Assembly (NCBI RefSeq): GCF_900142075.1
Contig: NZ_FQZO01000009.1
Span: 69,929 to 133,928, forward strand
DNA from: Clostridium amylolyticum
Lineage (GTDB): Bacteria; Bacillota; Clostridia; Clostridiales; Clostridiaceae
Reading direction: 5' to 3'
Length of the DNA: 64,000 nucleotides
Shown piece after piece: positions 25,002 through 34,296 of this stretch (its first letter is position 1; each line of letters begins with the position of its first letter). Both the position numbers and the translations under genes were made by a program. Under the pieces are notes generated by a model, which saw only the letters and a program-made list of their open reading frames with translations, did not search any database and was not told the origin of the DNA.

Positions 25002-26744
25002 ATGAATATACTTAAAAATAAAATATTACTAATACCCATTATAACTTCTTTATTGTGTATATCTTATCTTATTTATGATAATTATATTGTAAAAAAAGAT
25101 ACTCATGTAAATTATAGTGAATTTTTAAAGGATATGAACAATAATGAAATTTCTCAAGTAACCATAAAGGATAATAACACCTTAAAAGTATCTTTAAAAA
25201 ATGGACATGCATACTCTACAGATAATCCTAATAGCTTAACTTTAAAAGAAAATTTATTAAAAGCTGGAGCTTTAGTTAAGGAGACTAATGGTACCCCCTT
25301 AAACAAAACAATACCTTCTACTTTGTTAGTTATTTCTGTACTTTCTATTATTTTTATGGCCTCTAAAGGCTTTAATGTATCTACTTCTCTATCTTCTATG
25401 GAAGTAACAGATAGTAAAGATAATATAAAAAGTAAATTTAATTTTACCTCTGTAGCTGGTAATGAAGAAGCAAAAGAAAGTCTTAAAGATATAGTAGATT
25501 TTTTAAAAAATCCAGAAAAATACAAAAACTATGGTGCTAGAATGCCTAAAGGTGTGATATTGTATGGAGATCCAGGAACAGGAAAAACCCTGCTAGCTAA
25601 AGCTGTGGCAGGTGAAGCTCATGTACCTTTTTATGCTGTATCCGGTTCAGACTTTGTTCAAGTGTATGTAGGAGTAGGCGCTGCTCGTATAAGAAGCTTG
25701 TTTAAAAAAGCAAAAGCCCAAGGAAAAGCCGTTATTTTTATTGATGAAATAGATGCTATAGGTAAAAAAAGGGATTCCGGGAAGTCTGGAGGTTCTGATG
25801 AAAGAGATCAAACCCTTAATGCTTTACTAACTGAAATGTCTGGCTTTCAAGATAGTGAGGGTATAATAGTGATAGCAGCTACTAATAGGCTAGATGTTTT
25901 AGATTCTGCACTATTAAGACCCGGCAGATTTGATCGTCATGTAGAAGTATCTCTTCCTGATACCGCAGCTAGAGAAAAAATAATCAATTTATATCTTAAG
26001 AATAAGCCTCATAAAGGTATAAACATTAAAAATACAGCTTATAAAACTACCTATTTTTCTGGTGCTATGCTAGAAAATCTTATAAATGAAGCTGCTATAT
26101 TAGCTGCTAAAGATAATTCAGGTTTTATAGATGAACATCATATGGAAAAGGCTTTTTCTACAGTTATTGCAGGAAGTAATAAGATTGTAAGAGATTCTAT
26201 AAAGGAAGAAGATAGAAAAATAACAGCCTATCACGAAGCTGGACATGCTTTGATTTCCATGCTTAAACTCCCAGAGGATGAAGTTACAAAGGTTACTATA
26301 ATCCCCACCTCTAAAGGTGCTGGAGGATATACCCTAAGTATTCCTAAAGACTCTGCTTATCAAAATATGCAGTATTTAAAAAATAAAATTATGGTGCTTC
26401 TAGGCGGAAGAGCCTCAGAGGAGATAATATTTGGTGAAAATATGATAACCACTGGTGCTTATAGCGACCTAAACCAAAGCACAAAAATAATAACCACCAT
26501 GGTTACAGAGTATGGAATGGGTAGCTCGCTAGGTTTATTAAGAAAATCTGCTATGGGTAGCTTGGGAGATGTTAATTCTAACGAAGTAATAGAAGAATGC
26601 AAGTCTACACTGGAAGAACTTTATAATGAGGTGAAGGTATCCTTAATGAATAATCTCACCAAATTAGAAAGAATGGCCAATGAGCTTTTAGAAAAAGAGA
26701 CCTTATATGCTTCAGATATAAATAAAATATTAAAAAATAATTAA
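25002..26744 (+). CDS. FtsH-like membrane AAA+ zinc metalloprotease
   Basis: Membrane-bound protease that extracts and degrades proteins. Two N-terminal membrane segments (about 8-25 and 103-120) flank an extracytoplasmic domain of some 75 residues. The AAA module shows Walker A GDPGTGKT (about 189-196), Walker B VIFIDEIDAIG, the second region of homology NRLDVLDSALLRPGRFDRH, and the protease zinc motif HEAGH (about 413-417). At 580 residues it is shorter than housekeeping FtsH because the acidic C-terminal tail is missing, so it is probably an extra paralogue. It is monocistronic with a clear terminator; the gene symbol ftsH would be ambiguous. Confidence 0.92.
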   Translation: MNILKNKILLIPIITSLLCISYLIYDNYIVKKDTHVNYSEFLKDMNNNEISQVTIKDNNTLKVSLKNGHAYSTDNPNSLTLKENLLKAGALVKETNGTPLNKTIPSTLLVISVLSIIFMASKGFNVSTSLSSMEVTDSKDNIKSKFNFTSVAGNEEAKESLKDIVDFLKNPEKYKNYGARMPKGVILYGDPGTGKTLLAKAVAGEAHVPFYAVSGSDFVQVYVGVGAARIRSLFKKAKAQGKAVIFIDEIDAIGKKRDSGKSGGSDERDQTLNALLTEMSGFQDSEGIIVIAATNRLDVLDSALLRPGRFDRHVEVSLPDTAAREKIINLYLKNKPHKGINIKNTAYKTTYFSGAMLENLINEAAILAAKDNSGFIDEHHMEKAFSTVIAGSNKIVRDSIKEEDRKITAYHEAGHALISMLKLPEDEVTKVTIIPTSKGAGGYTLSIPKDSAYQNMQYLKNKIMVLLGGRASEEIIFGENMITTGAYSDLNQSTKIITTMVTEYGMGSSLGLLRKSAMGSLGDVNSNEVIEECKSTLEELYNEVKVSLMNNLTKLERMANELLEKETLYASDINKILKNN

Positions 26745-26747
26745 AGC

Positions 26748-26781
26748 AAAAGCGCTAAAGTTACTTAACCTTAGCGCTTTT
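26748..26781 (+). terminator. Terminator after the FtsH-like gene
   Basis: AAAAGCGCTAA (26748-26758) pairs with TTAGCGCTTTT (26771-26781). The symmetric A and T tracts could also serve the convergent rhomboid gene. Confidence 0.8.
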
Positions 26782-26823
26782 ATCATTACTTTAAAAATAT
26801 TTAAAATCTCATTCAATATGAAA

Positions 26824-27780
26824 CTAATTCCTAGGATATAAAATCACAGCAATTATAATTCCACCAATTAGGCCTCCTATGTGACCAAAATTATCTATGT
26901 TGGAAATAGAAAGGCCTAAAACTACGTTTACCACAATTACTGAAAGTATACTTCTTAAAAAATCCTTACCTATATGGTTTCTTTCTTTGTAGCCATAAAC
27001 TAATGCAGCTCCTAGAAGTCCAAAAATAGCCCCTGAAGCTCCAATGGATAACGAAGTGGATAATCTGTAGCTTAAATAGCTAGAAGCTATGGCAGATAGT
27101 AAGTAAATAGCTATATATTTTATCTTTCCATATATCCTTTCTATAAGGTCTCCCAGCATATATAGAGCATACATGTTAAGGGTAATATGCATTAATCCTC
27201 CGTGAAGGAATGCCGCTGTGAGCAATCGATAATACTCTCCATGGGCTATGGAGAAATTTTCTTTTGCACCAAACCTGTATAAAACCATGGCATCTATATC
27301 TAAAATACTTCTAGATACAAAAGCAGTTATTAAGAAAATAATCACATTAATGCTAATTAAAATTAAAGTAAGATTTGAGGATCTTTTAATCCTTACTTTC
27401 TTTTTATTATCATCTTCTTTTAATAAGTTTACAATAAACTCCGTACCTTCATTATACTTTAATATAATATTGCTATGCTCATGCACTATTATTTTGCTGT
27501 AGCCTTGATTTTCTGAGGAATACTCTTGTGGATTATTGGTATAAATTACTGCATTTATATAGTAAGGCTGATTTTTTTCATTTAAAAATCTTGTTAAACT
27601 CATTATGTTAGTGTCTTCGTTATATGCATCAATGCAAACTATCGCGATAACACCTTGTTCAGTATACTTTAATGCAGCCCAAGATGAGTTATTGCTATTA
27701 AGGTCTGCATATTCTTCTATAGCAAATCCATAACTTTTTATAAGCTTATTAAATAATCTTTTTTCTTGTTCTTCTCTCAT
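26824..27780 (-). CDS. Rhomboid-family intramembrane serine protease
   Basis: Cleaves membrane proteins within the bilayer. Residues 1-135 form a soluble N-terminal domain of unknown role; six to seven membrane helices follow. Catalytic residues are Ser in GASGAIFGLLGA (about 240) and His in FGHIGGLIGG (about 297); the HGGLMHITLNMYAL motif (about 195) of the L1 loop/TM2 region is also present. Length of 318 fits GluP-like Gram-positive rhomboids. A ribosome site GGTGAG precedes the ATG. Confidence 0.93.
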   Translation of the reverse strand: MREEQEKRLFNKLIKSYGFAIEEYADLNSNNSSWAALKYTEQGVIAIVCIDAYNEDTNIMSLTRFLNEKNQPYYINAVIYTNNPQEYSSENQGYSKIIVHEHSNIILKYNEGTEFIVNLLKEDDNKKKVRIKRSSNLTLILISINVIIFLITAFVSRSILDIDAMVLYRFGAKENFSIAHGEYYRLLTAAFLHGGLMHITLNMYALYMLGDLIERIYGKIKYIAIYLLSAIASSYLSYRLSTSLSIGASGAIFGLLGAALVYGYKERNHIGKDFLRSILSVIVVNVVLGLSISNIDNFGHIGGLIGGIIIAVILYPRN

Positions 27781-27855
27781 GCTCTCACCTTTTACTAATA
27801 ATATTTGTCATATTTATTATATTATAGATGATGAACTTATTAAAAACAATTAAAA

Positions 27856-27903
27856 AGGAGCTAATGCACAATTAACTAATATAATTTTTGCGCATTAGCT
27901 CCT
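27856..27903 (-). terminator. Intrinsic terminator after pepF
   Basis: A 12-bp stem (27856-27867 with 27892-27903) is followed on the minus strand by TTTTTAATTG, seven bases past the pepF stop. Confidence 0.8.
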
Positions 27904-27909
27904 AACTTT

Positions 27910-29706
27910 TTAAATATTCTCTAACATATCTAAAAGCTCACTAAATCTTTTCATAGTTGCTTCTAAAGGTGCAGATGTTAACATATCCACTCCGCTATTT
28001 TTTAATATAGCTATTGGATAATGGGAGCCTCCGCTCTTTAAGAACTTTTTAAGGTCCTTAACTCCCTTTTCATTGTCTTTAAGTATAGCTCCTGCAAAGG
28101 CTGAAGCTGCAGAATATCCGGTAGCATATTGGTACACATAGAAATCTCTATAGAAATGAGGTATTCTTGCCCATTCTATATCTATCTCTTCGTCTACCAC
28201 CATATCTTCTCCAAAGAATCTCACATTGATTTCATGCCATATTTCAGAATATTCCTTAGCTGTTAAGGACTGACCTGCTTCCAGCATCTCGTGGGTCTTC
28301 TTTTCAAATTCTGCAAACATCAATTGTCTAAATACTGTGGTTCTAATTTGTTCTAACTCTTGATTTATTAAATATAACTTCTTGTTAGGATCTTTTTCAT
28401 TATCTATTAGGTAGTGAATAAGCAATATTTCATTGGTGGTGGAAGCCACTTCTGCACAGAACAATGTGTAATGAGAATATACATAAGGCTGTTCTAATCT
28501 TGAGTAATAAGAATGCAATGAGTGCCCCATTTCATGAGCTAAGGTAGAAACATCGTTTAGGGTATGATTATAGTTTAATAAAACATAAGGCATAGTATCA
28601 TAAGTACCCCAAGAGTAAGCCCCTCCACGCTTGCCTTTACTTTCAAAAACGTCTATCCATCCATTTTTAACTCCATGGTCAAATATACCTAAATACTCTT
28701 CTCCTAGAGGCTTAAGTGCAGTCTTAACTATTTCTACCCCTTCTTCAAAAGGAATATCTTCCTGTTTAATATCTATAAGAGGCACATATAAATCATACAT
28801 ATGCATTTCTTCTAACCTTAAGAATTTCTTTTTTAATTTTACATACCTATGAAGCAGATTTACATTATCATTTATAGTTTTTAAAGCATTTTCATATACA
28901 GCTAAAGGTATATTATTAGGCTTTAATGAAGATTCTAAGGCAGAAGAATATTTCCTAACTTTAGATTCAAATATAAAAGCTTTCATAGAAGAGCTTAAAG
29001 AAGTGCCTAAAGTGTTTTTAAATTTTTTATAGGTGTTAAATAAACCTTCAAAAGCTTCTTTTCTTACTCTTCTATCCTTGCTTTTAATAAAGGTACTGTA
29101 GTTTCCTTCAGTCAATTCTACTTTATTTCCCTTTTCATCAATGATTATAGGGAAAGTCATATCTGCATTGGTAAGCATATTAAATATATTTTGAGGTGCT
29201 TCTAGATTATCTGAAACGGAAGCAAGTAATTCCTCTTCATTTTTAGATAATACATGAGGCTTAGATTTAATAAGATCCTTTAAGAAAAAGTCATAAAGTT
29301 TTAAATCTTCTACTTTTTCTATGGCTTCAAAGATATATTCTTCACTTAAAGATAGTATTTCTGGTACAAAAAAAGCATTTATACTATTAAGCTCTGCAAG
29401 GTAACTATCAATATTTCCCTTAAGAGCTTGATATGTGGTATTAGAAGTATCCTCGTCAGATTTTAAATGAGCATATACCATAAGCTTTTCAGCTAATCTT
29501 CCTAACTCTTCGCTTTCTTTAAGATAATTAACCAAATTTTCAGGTGTGTGTAACTTTCCTTGATATTCTTTAATAGAAGGAGCTTTTTCTTTTAAGGCTT
29601 TAAAATCTTTTTCCCATTCTTCATTATTGCTATAAATCTTTTCAATATTCCATTTGTACTTTTGTGGTATTTCTTCTCTTTTAGGCAATGTTTTTGTTTC
29701 AGCCAT
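27910..29706 (-). CDS. pepF: Oligoendopeptidase F (M3B zinc metallopeptidase)
   Basis: Cytoplasmic oligopeptidase that degrades medium-size peptides. The 598-residue protein has the M3 zinc motif in TLAHEMGHSLHSYYS (HEMGH near 390) with the third ligand Glu about 28 residues later in FCAEVASTTNE, and an all-helical N-terminal lobe starting PQKYKWNIEKIY. Length is normal. It follows the DUF6762-like gene by 15 bases with AAAGGAG, forming a two-gene operon. Confidence 0.95.
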   Translation of the reverse strand: MAETKTLPKREEIPQKYKWNIEKIYSNNEEWEKDFKALKEKAPSIKEYQGKLHTPENLVNYLKESEELGRLAEKLMVYAHLKSDEDTSNTTYQALKGNIDSYLAELNSINAFFVPEILSLSEEYIFEAIEKVEDLKLYDFFLKDLIKSKPHVLSKNEEELLASVSDNLEAPQNIFNMLTNADMTFPIIIDEKGNKVELTEGNYSTFIKSKDRRVRKEAFEGLFNTYKKFKNTLGTSLSSSMKAFIFESKVRKYSSALESSLKPNNIPLAVYENALKTINDNVNLLHRYVKLKKKFLRLEEMHMYDLYVPLIDIKQEDIPFEEGVEIVKTALKPLGEEYLGIFDHGVKNGWIDVFESKGKRGGAYSWGTYDTMPYVLLNYNHTLNDVSTLAHEMGHSLHSYYSRLEQPYVYSHYTLFCAEVASTTNEILLIHYLIDNEKDPNKKLYLINQELEQIRTTVFRQLMFAEFEKKTHEMLEAGQSLTAKEYSEIWHEINVRFFGEDMVVDEEIDIEWARIPHFYRDFYVYQYATGYSAASAFAGAILKDNEKGVKDLKKFLKSGGSHYPIAILKNSGVDMLTSAPLEATMKRFSELLDMLENI

Positions 29707-29721
29707 TTTACTACTCTCCTT

Positions 29722-30120
29722 TTACTTATATTCTTCTTCTTTTCCTAATATTTCTTTATAAGCATCCTTAAGGCTGCTTTCAATGATTTCTCCAATTAAA
29801 TCTAAGTTTTTTTGTATTTCTTCCCTATCCTCGGTGTAAGGAAAGCTTACAATCCAGCTAGGATTATATTCATCATCCTTATCTTCTATTTTATAACCAT
29901 TATTTGCAAAAGCCTCTTTAGAAAACACATAGAAAATAGCGCTGTATTCCCAATCTTCTACATCTCTATCCGTTTGAAAGTTAATAAAAATATCACTACC
30001 ATCACAATAAAATTTAGTTATGTATTCAGCTCCCTGTGAAACTTCATAACTTCCCAGTTCTCTAAGGAACTTTTTATCTTTTGGATCTACTTCCATTAAT
30101 ACCAGTGATGAAAAATCCAT
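29722..30120 (-). CDS. Small acidic protein, DUF6762-like, upstream of pepF
   Basis: A 132-residue acidic soluble protein without signal or membrane segment. Recognisable stretches are MDFSSLVLMEVDPKDKKFLR, AEYITKFYCDGSDIFINF, an acidic turn DRDVEDWEYSAIFYVF and a C-terminal helix. I believe it is the clostridial family labelled DUF6762, but this is from memory of the sequence pattern and not certain. It is the first gene of an operon with pepF, with AAGGAGG before the ATG. Confidence 0.7.
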   Translation of the reverse strand: MDFSSLVLMEVDPKDKKFLRELGSYEVSQGAEYITKFYCDGSDIFINFQTDRDVEDWEYSAIFYVFSKEAFANNGYKIEDKDDEYNPSWIVSFPYTEDREEIQKNLDLIGEIIESSLKDAYKEILGKEEEYK

Positions 30121-30217
30121 CTTATACCTCCTTTTTAATTATTCATTATATTTTAAGTTTAACTAAGTATATATTTATATATTACCATAATTTTAATGTT
30201 TTTTATTCCTTATGTTA

Positions 30218-30247
30218 TTGCAAATAATTTGCATGTCACAGTATAAT
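30218..30247 (+). promoter_or_regulatory. Promoter of the metal ABC importer with 7-1-7 Fur-type operator
   Basis: TTGCAA, 18 bases and TATAAT form a sigma-A-type promoter 59 bases before the TTG start. Overlapping the -35 box is a perfect inverted repeat TGCAAAT-A-ATTTGCA (30219-30233), the 7-1-7 layout used by Fur, Zur and PerR. A Fur-family gene lies directly downstream of the importer, so metal-dependent repression is likely. Confidence 0.65.
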
Positions 30248-30306
30248 TATAATATACTTATTTTATGTTAATAATCATAATTATATAGTCCGTAGGAGTT
30301 GATACC

Positions 30307-30984
30307 TTGATCCAAATAAATAATATAAGTTTTTCTTATACTGGAAAGACTCCTTATCTTCTCCAAGATATAGATCTTAATATACCTAAAGGTGCATATG
30401 TATCTATATTAGGAGAAAATGGGAGCAGTAAAACCACATTAATAAAATTAATACTAGGAATACTTAAACCTGTTAAAGGAGATATTAATATTTCCACAAA
30501 AAAAATTGGTTATGTGCCTCAAAAATTTGAAGGCTTTAACTCTCAATTTCCCCTTACAGTTAATGAACTTTTAAAAATTCATATGAAAACTAAAAATATA
30601 AAAGATGATAATATCTTGCAAAGCACTTTAGATTTAGTGGACATGGCCCCTTATAAGAATAAGCTAATTGGCAATCTTTCAGGAGGTCAGCAACAAAAAA
30701 TATTCATAAGCAGAGCTCTAATGGGTAATCCTGAACTTTTGATAATGGATGAACTATCCACTGGAGTAGATGTTAAAAGCCAAAAGGAAATATACTCCAT
30801 AATAAAAGATTTAAACATCAAAAAAAATATTACTGTCATTGCTGTAGAACATAACTTAAATGCTGCTTTAAAATATTCTACACATATATTAGATTTAGGT
30901 GAAGATATAAAATTATATTCCATAGATGAATATATTAACAAATTTAATAATGACAATATCTTTGCCATTAGAAAGGTAGAATAA
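30307..30984 (+). CDS. znuC: Zn/Mn-type metal ABC transporter, ATP-binding protein
   Basis: ATPase of a cluster-9 (ZnuABC/AdcABC-like) importer. The 225-residue protein has Walker A in GENGSSKTTL (Ser replaces the usual second Gly), Q-loop GYVPQKF, signature LSGGQQQK and Walker B LLIMDELS, where the catalytic Glu follows Asp. Start codon is TTG at 30307 with GGAG eight bases upstream. It is one base from the permease gene. No substrate-binding lipoprotein gene (ZnuA) is in this locus, so the symbol is by similarity and the metal is inferred. Confidence 0.88.
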   Translation: MIQINNISFSYTGKTPYLLQDIDLNIPKGAYVSILGENGSSKTTLIKLILGILKPVKGDINISTKKIGYVPQKFEGFNSQFPLTVNELLKIHMKTKNIKDDNILQSTLDLVDMAPYKNKLIGNLSGGQQQKIFISRALMGNPELLIMDELSTGVDVKSQKEIYSIIKDLNIKKNITVIAVEHNLNAALKYSTHILDLGEDIKLYSIDEYINKFNNDNIFAIRKVE

Positions 30985-30985
30985 T

Positions 30986-31783
30986 ATGCTAGAATTAGAA
31001 TTTATGAAAAACGCACTTATGGCTGGATTTCTTGTGGCACTATTGTGCCCTGCAGTAGGAATTTTTATAGTGCTAAAAAGATACTCTATGATAGGTGACA
31101 CCCTATCTCATTCCACTTTTGCTGGTGTAGCTATAGGTTTAGTGCTAGGGTATAATCCATTGCTAACAGCTTTTATTTATACTTCACTTTGCGCCATAGT
31201 AATAGAATTTTTAAGAAATTATTACAAGAGATACGCAGAAATGGTTATGTCCATCATACTTACTTTTAGCTTAGGTATAGCTATTATGCTGGTGAGCAGT
31301 GGAAAAGCTCCTGCTAATATTAATTCCTATTTGTTCGGCAGTATACTTACTGTTTCAAAACAGGACCTATATATGATACTCATAGTTACTGTTATATGCT
31401 TTGCTATTATAGGTACTTTATATAATAAGTTAATTTATGTAACCTTTGATGAAGAGGGAGCAAGCACTGTAGGTATTAGGGTAAAATTATTAAATTATGT
31501 ATTTACATTAATGGTAGGAGCAGCCATATCTGTGTCCATAAGGGTTATGGGCATATTGGTAATATCCTCCATAATAGTGGTGCCGATAGCTACTGCTTTA
31601 CAGTTTAAAAAGGGCTTTAAATCTAGTTTTTTCATCTCTATGGCTGTAGGGCTTATAGATATAATGTCAGGGCTTATCATATCTTATTATATAGATACTG
31701 CCCCAGGGGGTACTATAGCTGTGGTGTCAGTAATAGTACTTATACTCTCCATAATATTGTCTAATATTAATAAGAAGTCATAG
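30986..31783 (+). CDS. znuB: Zn/Mn-type metal ABC transporter, permease
   Basis: Integral membrane subunit of 265 residues with eight to nine hydrophobic segments. Family marks are FLVALLCPAVGIFIVLKRYSM, the SHSTFAGVAIG helix and RVMGILVISSIIVVPIATA. It should import zinc or manganese with the ATPase encoded just upstream. The last codons (KKS) lie inside a 32-bp palindrome that also encodes the end of the convergent Fur-family protein. Confidence 0.9.
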   Translation: MLELEFMKNALMAGFLVALLCPAVGIFIVLKRYSMIGDTLSHSTFAGVAIGLVLGYNPLLTAFIYTSLCAIVIEFLRNYYKRYAEMVMSIILTFSLGIAIMLVSSGKAPANINSYLFGSILTVSKQDLYMILIVTVICFAIIGTLYNKLIYVTFDEEGASTVGIRVKLLNYVFTLMVGAAISVSIRVMGILVISSIIVVPIATALQFKKGFKSSFFISMAVGLIDIMSGLIISYYIDTAPGGTIAVVSVIVLILSIILSNINKKS

Positions 31784-31803
31784 CTTATAAGCTATGACTT
31801 CTT
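31772..31803. terminator. Perfect 32-bp palindrome shared by two gene 3' ends
   Basis: 16-bp arms (31772-31787 and 31788-31803) with no unpaired loop span the stop codons of the permease and of the convergent Fur-family gene. T-rich sequence follows on the plus strand (TTATTTTTA) and TTATTAATA on the minus strand, so it should act as a two-way terminator. Confidence 0.8.
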
Positions 31804-32214
31804 ATTTTTACACTCCTCACAAATCCCTTTTAATATAAGGTGATGCTCTGTGAGAGTAAATCCTGTTTTATTTTTTACCAGCTCTTCTACCTGATGCATT
31901 GGACAAGGTACATCTATTTCTTTATTACATAATGAACATCTTAAAGTATGCATATGTGAGTTTTTCTTAATACAATAAGTATATCTTCCTTCACCTAAGT
32001 CAAACTTATCCACTATTTCTTTTTCTTCAAATAGTTCTAAGGTCCTGTAAACAGTAGATAAATTAATATCCTCGCCGGTTTCTACACAAGCATTATATAT
32101 AAATTCAGCACTTATGCTATTTTCACTGTTCAAAATAATATTAAAAATAGTTCTTCTAGCCTTGGTAACTTTAATGCTATTTTGTCTAAGAACATTTTCT
32201 ATATTCACAAACAT
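31792..32214 (-). CDS. Fur-family metal-responsive repressor (Zur-like)
   Basis: The 140-residue protein has the winged-helix DNA-binding part (about 1-80, with STVYRTLELFEEKEIV) and a metal-binding dimer domain with HMHTLRCSLCNKEIDVPC and a final CEEC; the two CxxC pairs form a structural zinc site. Convergent placement after the metal importer, plus a 7-1-7 operator before that importer, favours a Zur-like role; PerR or Fur function cannot be excluded. Start is ATG at 32214 or the GTG two codons later, which is better spaced from AAGGGG. Confidence 0.85.
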   Translation of the reverse strand: MFVNIENVLRQNSIKVTKARRTIFNIILNSENSISAEFIYNACVETGEDINLSTVYRTLELFEEKEIVDKFDLGEGRYTYCIKKNSHMHTLRCSLCNKEIDVPCPMHQVEELVKNKTGFTLTEHHLILKGICEECKNKKS

Positions 32215-32282
32215 TTCCCCTTAAACAAAACTAAAATTTATTTATGATTGTATTATATCACAAATAAAAATAAATTTCAGAA

Positions 32283-32834
32283 TTATAAAATTATCATTTT
32301 TATTCCAAACACTATTAAAACAAATCCTCCTATATAATCAGCATATTTACATATAAATTCCACTTTCTTTAATGATCTAGCCAGAACATATGCTAGTCCA
32401 CAAAATAAGAAGGTAATTACTCCTATGGTTATAGCAATATAGATAAGAAGATATAGATTAGCTATGGAGTTCAATGCTGTAAATCCTACTACCAAAGCAT
32501 CTATACTAACTGAAATTCCTAAAATCAAGTACATACCTTTTTGTAATAGAAAGCCTCCTTCTTTCTTTTCCATGCCCTCTTTTATCATCATTATTCCAAC
32601 TATTGAAACTATTACTCCCCCTACTATGCTAGGAATACAAACTACATACTTATTAAAAAGAAAGCCTGATATTCCTCCTAATAAAGCAAAAATAAATTGA
32701 AAGAAAGAAAAAGAAAAGCAAAAAATAATCTTATTGTATATTCTAACACTTCTATTTAATCCTATGCTTAAGGATACAGCAAAGGCATCCATAGCTACAG
32801 CCACCCCAATTATAATCCCTTGAATAAATCCCAT
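32283..32834 (-). CDS. MntP-like (DUF204) metal exporter
   Basis: An integral membrane protein of 183 residues with six hydrophobic segments and an internal repeat: VAMDAFAVSLSIG in the first half and VSIDALVVGFTAL in the second, whose Asp residues are needed in MntP-type manganese exporters. It is also similar to sporulation protein YtaF, which shares the fold, so the role is uncertain. Its position next to the Fur-family gene and metal importer fits metal balance. ATG at 32834 is nine bases after GAAGGA; the upstream ATG has no spacing. Confidence 0.85.
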   Translation of the reverse strand: MGFIQGIIIGVAVAMDAFAVSLSIGLNRSVRIYNKIIFCFSFSFFQFIFALLGGISGFLFNKYVVCIPSIVGGVIVSIVGIMMIKEGMEKKEGGFLLQKGMYLILGISVSIDALVVGFTALNSIANLYLLIYIAITIGVITFLFCGLAYVLARSLKKVEFICKYADYIGGFVLIVFGIKMIIL

Positions 32835-33039
32835 TAATATCATTCCTTCGATATAAAAATTATCATATACCTATCTATAATCTCTTATAAAATATTTTAT
32901 GCCACTTATATAATATATATAATTATTAAAATTATTTTTTTATAATATACTTTTAAAAATGCTTTTTTTATTATATAGTATTAAATAGTGTTAACTATTG
33001 TCCTATTTGTATATCATATTGTGATTTTGGAGGAGATTT

Positions 33040-34263
33040 ATGATGTCTAATTGCATAATTGCTCAATCTGGGGGTCCTACCTCAGTAATAAACTCAAGTG
33101 TTGCAGGTTTAGTAGCCAGCAACTTAAAATACAAGATTTATGATAAAGTATATGCTGGCTTAAACGGAGTAGAAGGAATACTTAATGAAAAGATATTCGA
33201 TATTTCAGCTTGTAAGGAAGATGACCTAAATACCTTTAAGTTTACCCCTTCTTCTGGCTTAGGTTCTTGTAGGTATAAGCTAAAAGATTTTAAAGAGGAT
33301 GAAAGCGAATATAAAAAATTAATAGAGATATGTAAGAAGTATGATATAACTTCATTTTTCTACATAGGTGGTAATGATTCCATGGACACAGTGGCAAAAC
33401 TATCAGCCTATGCAGAAAAAAATTCCTTGGCTATTAAGTTTATTGGTATACCGAAAACCATTGATAATGATCTCCCTATAACAGATCATACTCCTGGCTT
33501 TGGAAGCGCTGCAAAATTCATATCCACTGTAGCTCTAGAGACATACCTTGATGCTTCAGTTTATAAAAATAATGGTATATTTATCTTAGAAACCATGGGA
33601 AGAGATACCGGCTGGCTAGCAGCTAGCGCTTGCTTGGCAAAACTTAACGGACAACCTGTTGTAGATTTTATTTATCTTCCTGAAATTGAATTTGATACTG
33701 ACAAATTCTTAAAAGAAATAAAAGAAAGATTTAATAAAAATAACCAAGTATATATTGTGGTATCAGAAGGTATAAAGAATAGTAGTGGTAGATTTATTTC
33801 TGAACTTACAGCCTATCAATCTCATGATAGCTTTGGACACTCCCAGTTAGGTGGAGTAGGCACAGTACTTAAAAACTTAATTATTGAAGAAGGCATAACC
33901 AAAAGAGTTAAATGCTTAGAACTCGGTGTTTTACAACGCTCAGCCATGCACTGTGCTTCTCAATTAGATATAGATGAAGCTTTTAAAGTAGGTTATGATG
34001 CTTTAAAACATTCCTTAGATAATTACAGCGGATGTATGGTGGCTATTAAAAGAGACAGTAATAACCCCTACAGCTCATCAAGCATTTTCGTAAAAGCAAA
34101 AGACGTTGCTAACCATGTAAAATATGTTCCTAAAAATTGGATAAACTCTCAATGTAACGGTGTAACTACTGAAATGGAAGAATATATAGCCCCCCTTATA
34201 GAAGGTATACCTAATATGGTTTATGAAAATAGCCTGCCTAAGTTCAAAGTTTTTAATAAGTAA
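33040..34263 (+). CDS. 6-phosphofructokinase, PPi-dependent type
   Basis: Phosphorylates fructose-6-phosphate in glycolysis, probably with pyrophosphate and so reversibly. The 407-residue protein has the phosphate-donor loop IAQSGGPTSVINSS, the GGNDSMDT motif, where ATP enzymes have GGDGS, and the diagnostic PKTIDNDL in place of PGTIDND; the Lys is the mark of PPi enzymes. MGRDTGWLA and the substrate-binding segments follow. GGAGGA precedes paired ATG codons at 33040 and 33043; either could be used. No other glycolytic gene is adjacent. Confidence 0.9.
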   Translation: MMSNCIIAQSGGPTSVINSSVAGLVASNLKYKIYDKVYAGLNGVEGILNEKIFDISACKEDDLNTFKFTPSSGLGSCRYKLKDFKEDESEYKKLIEICKKYDITSFFYIGGNDSMDTVAKLSAYAEKNSLAIKFIGIPKTIDNDLPITDHTPGFGSAAKFISTVALETYLDASVYKNNGIFILETMGRDTGWLAASACLAKLNGQPVVDFIYLPEIEFDTDKFLKEIKERFNKNNQVYIVVSEGIKNSSGRFISELTAYQSHDSFGHSQLGGVGTVLKNLIIEEGITKRVKCLELGVLQRSAMHCASQLDIDEAFKVGYDALKHSLDNYSGCMVAIKRDSNNPYSSSSIFVKAKDVANHVKYVPKNWINSQCNGVTTEMEEYIAPLIEGIPNMVYENSLPKFKVFNK

Positions 34264-34296
34264 GGACAAACTAATGGCATTCATATAAAGTAGTTG

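Noticed and set aside
30687..30968. Minus-strand ORFs opposite the metal importer and many similar antisense ORFs
   Set aside because: They lie inside well-supported genes in another frame, lack ribosome sites and have compositions expected of antisense frames.
31772..31803. Site-specific recombination or phase-variation site
   Set aside because: A single palindrome with flanking T-tracts at two gene ends is better explained as a two-way terminator; no second copy or recombinase gene is near.
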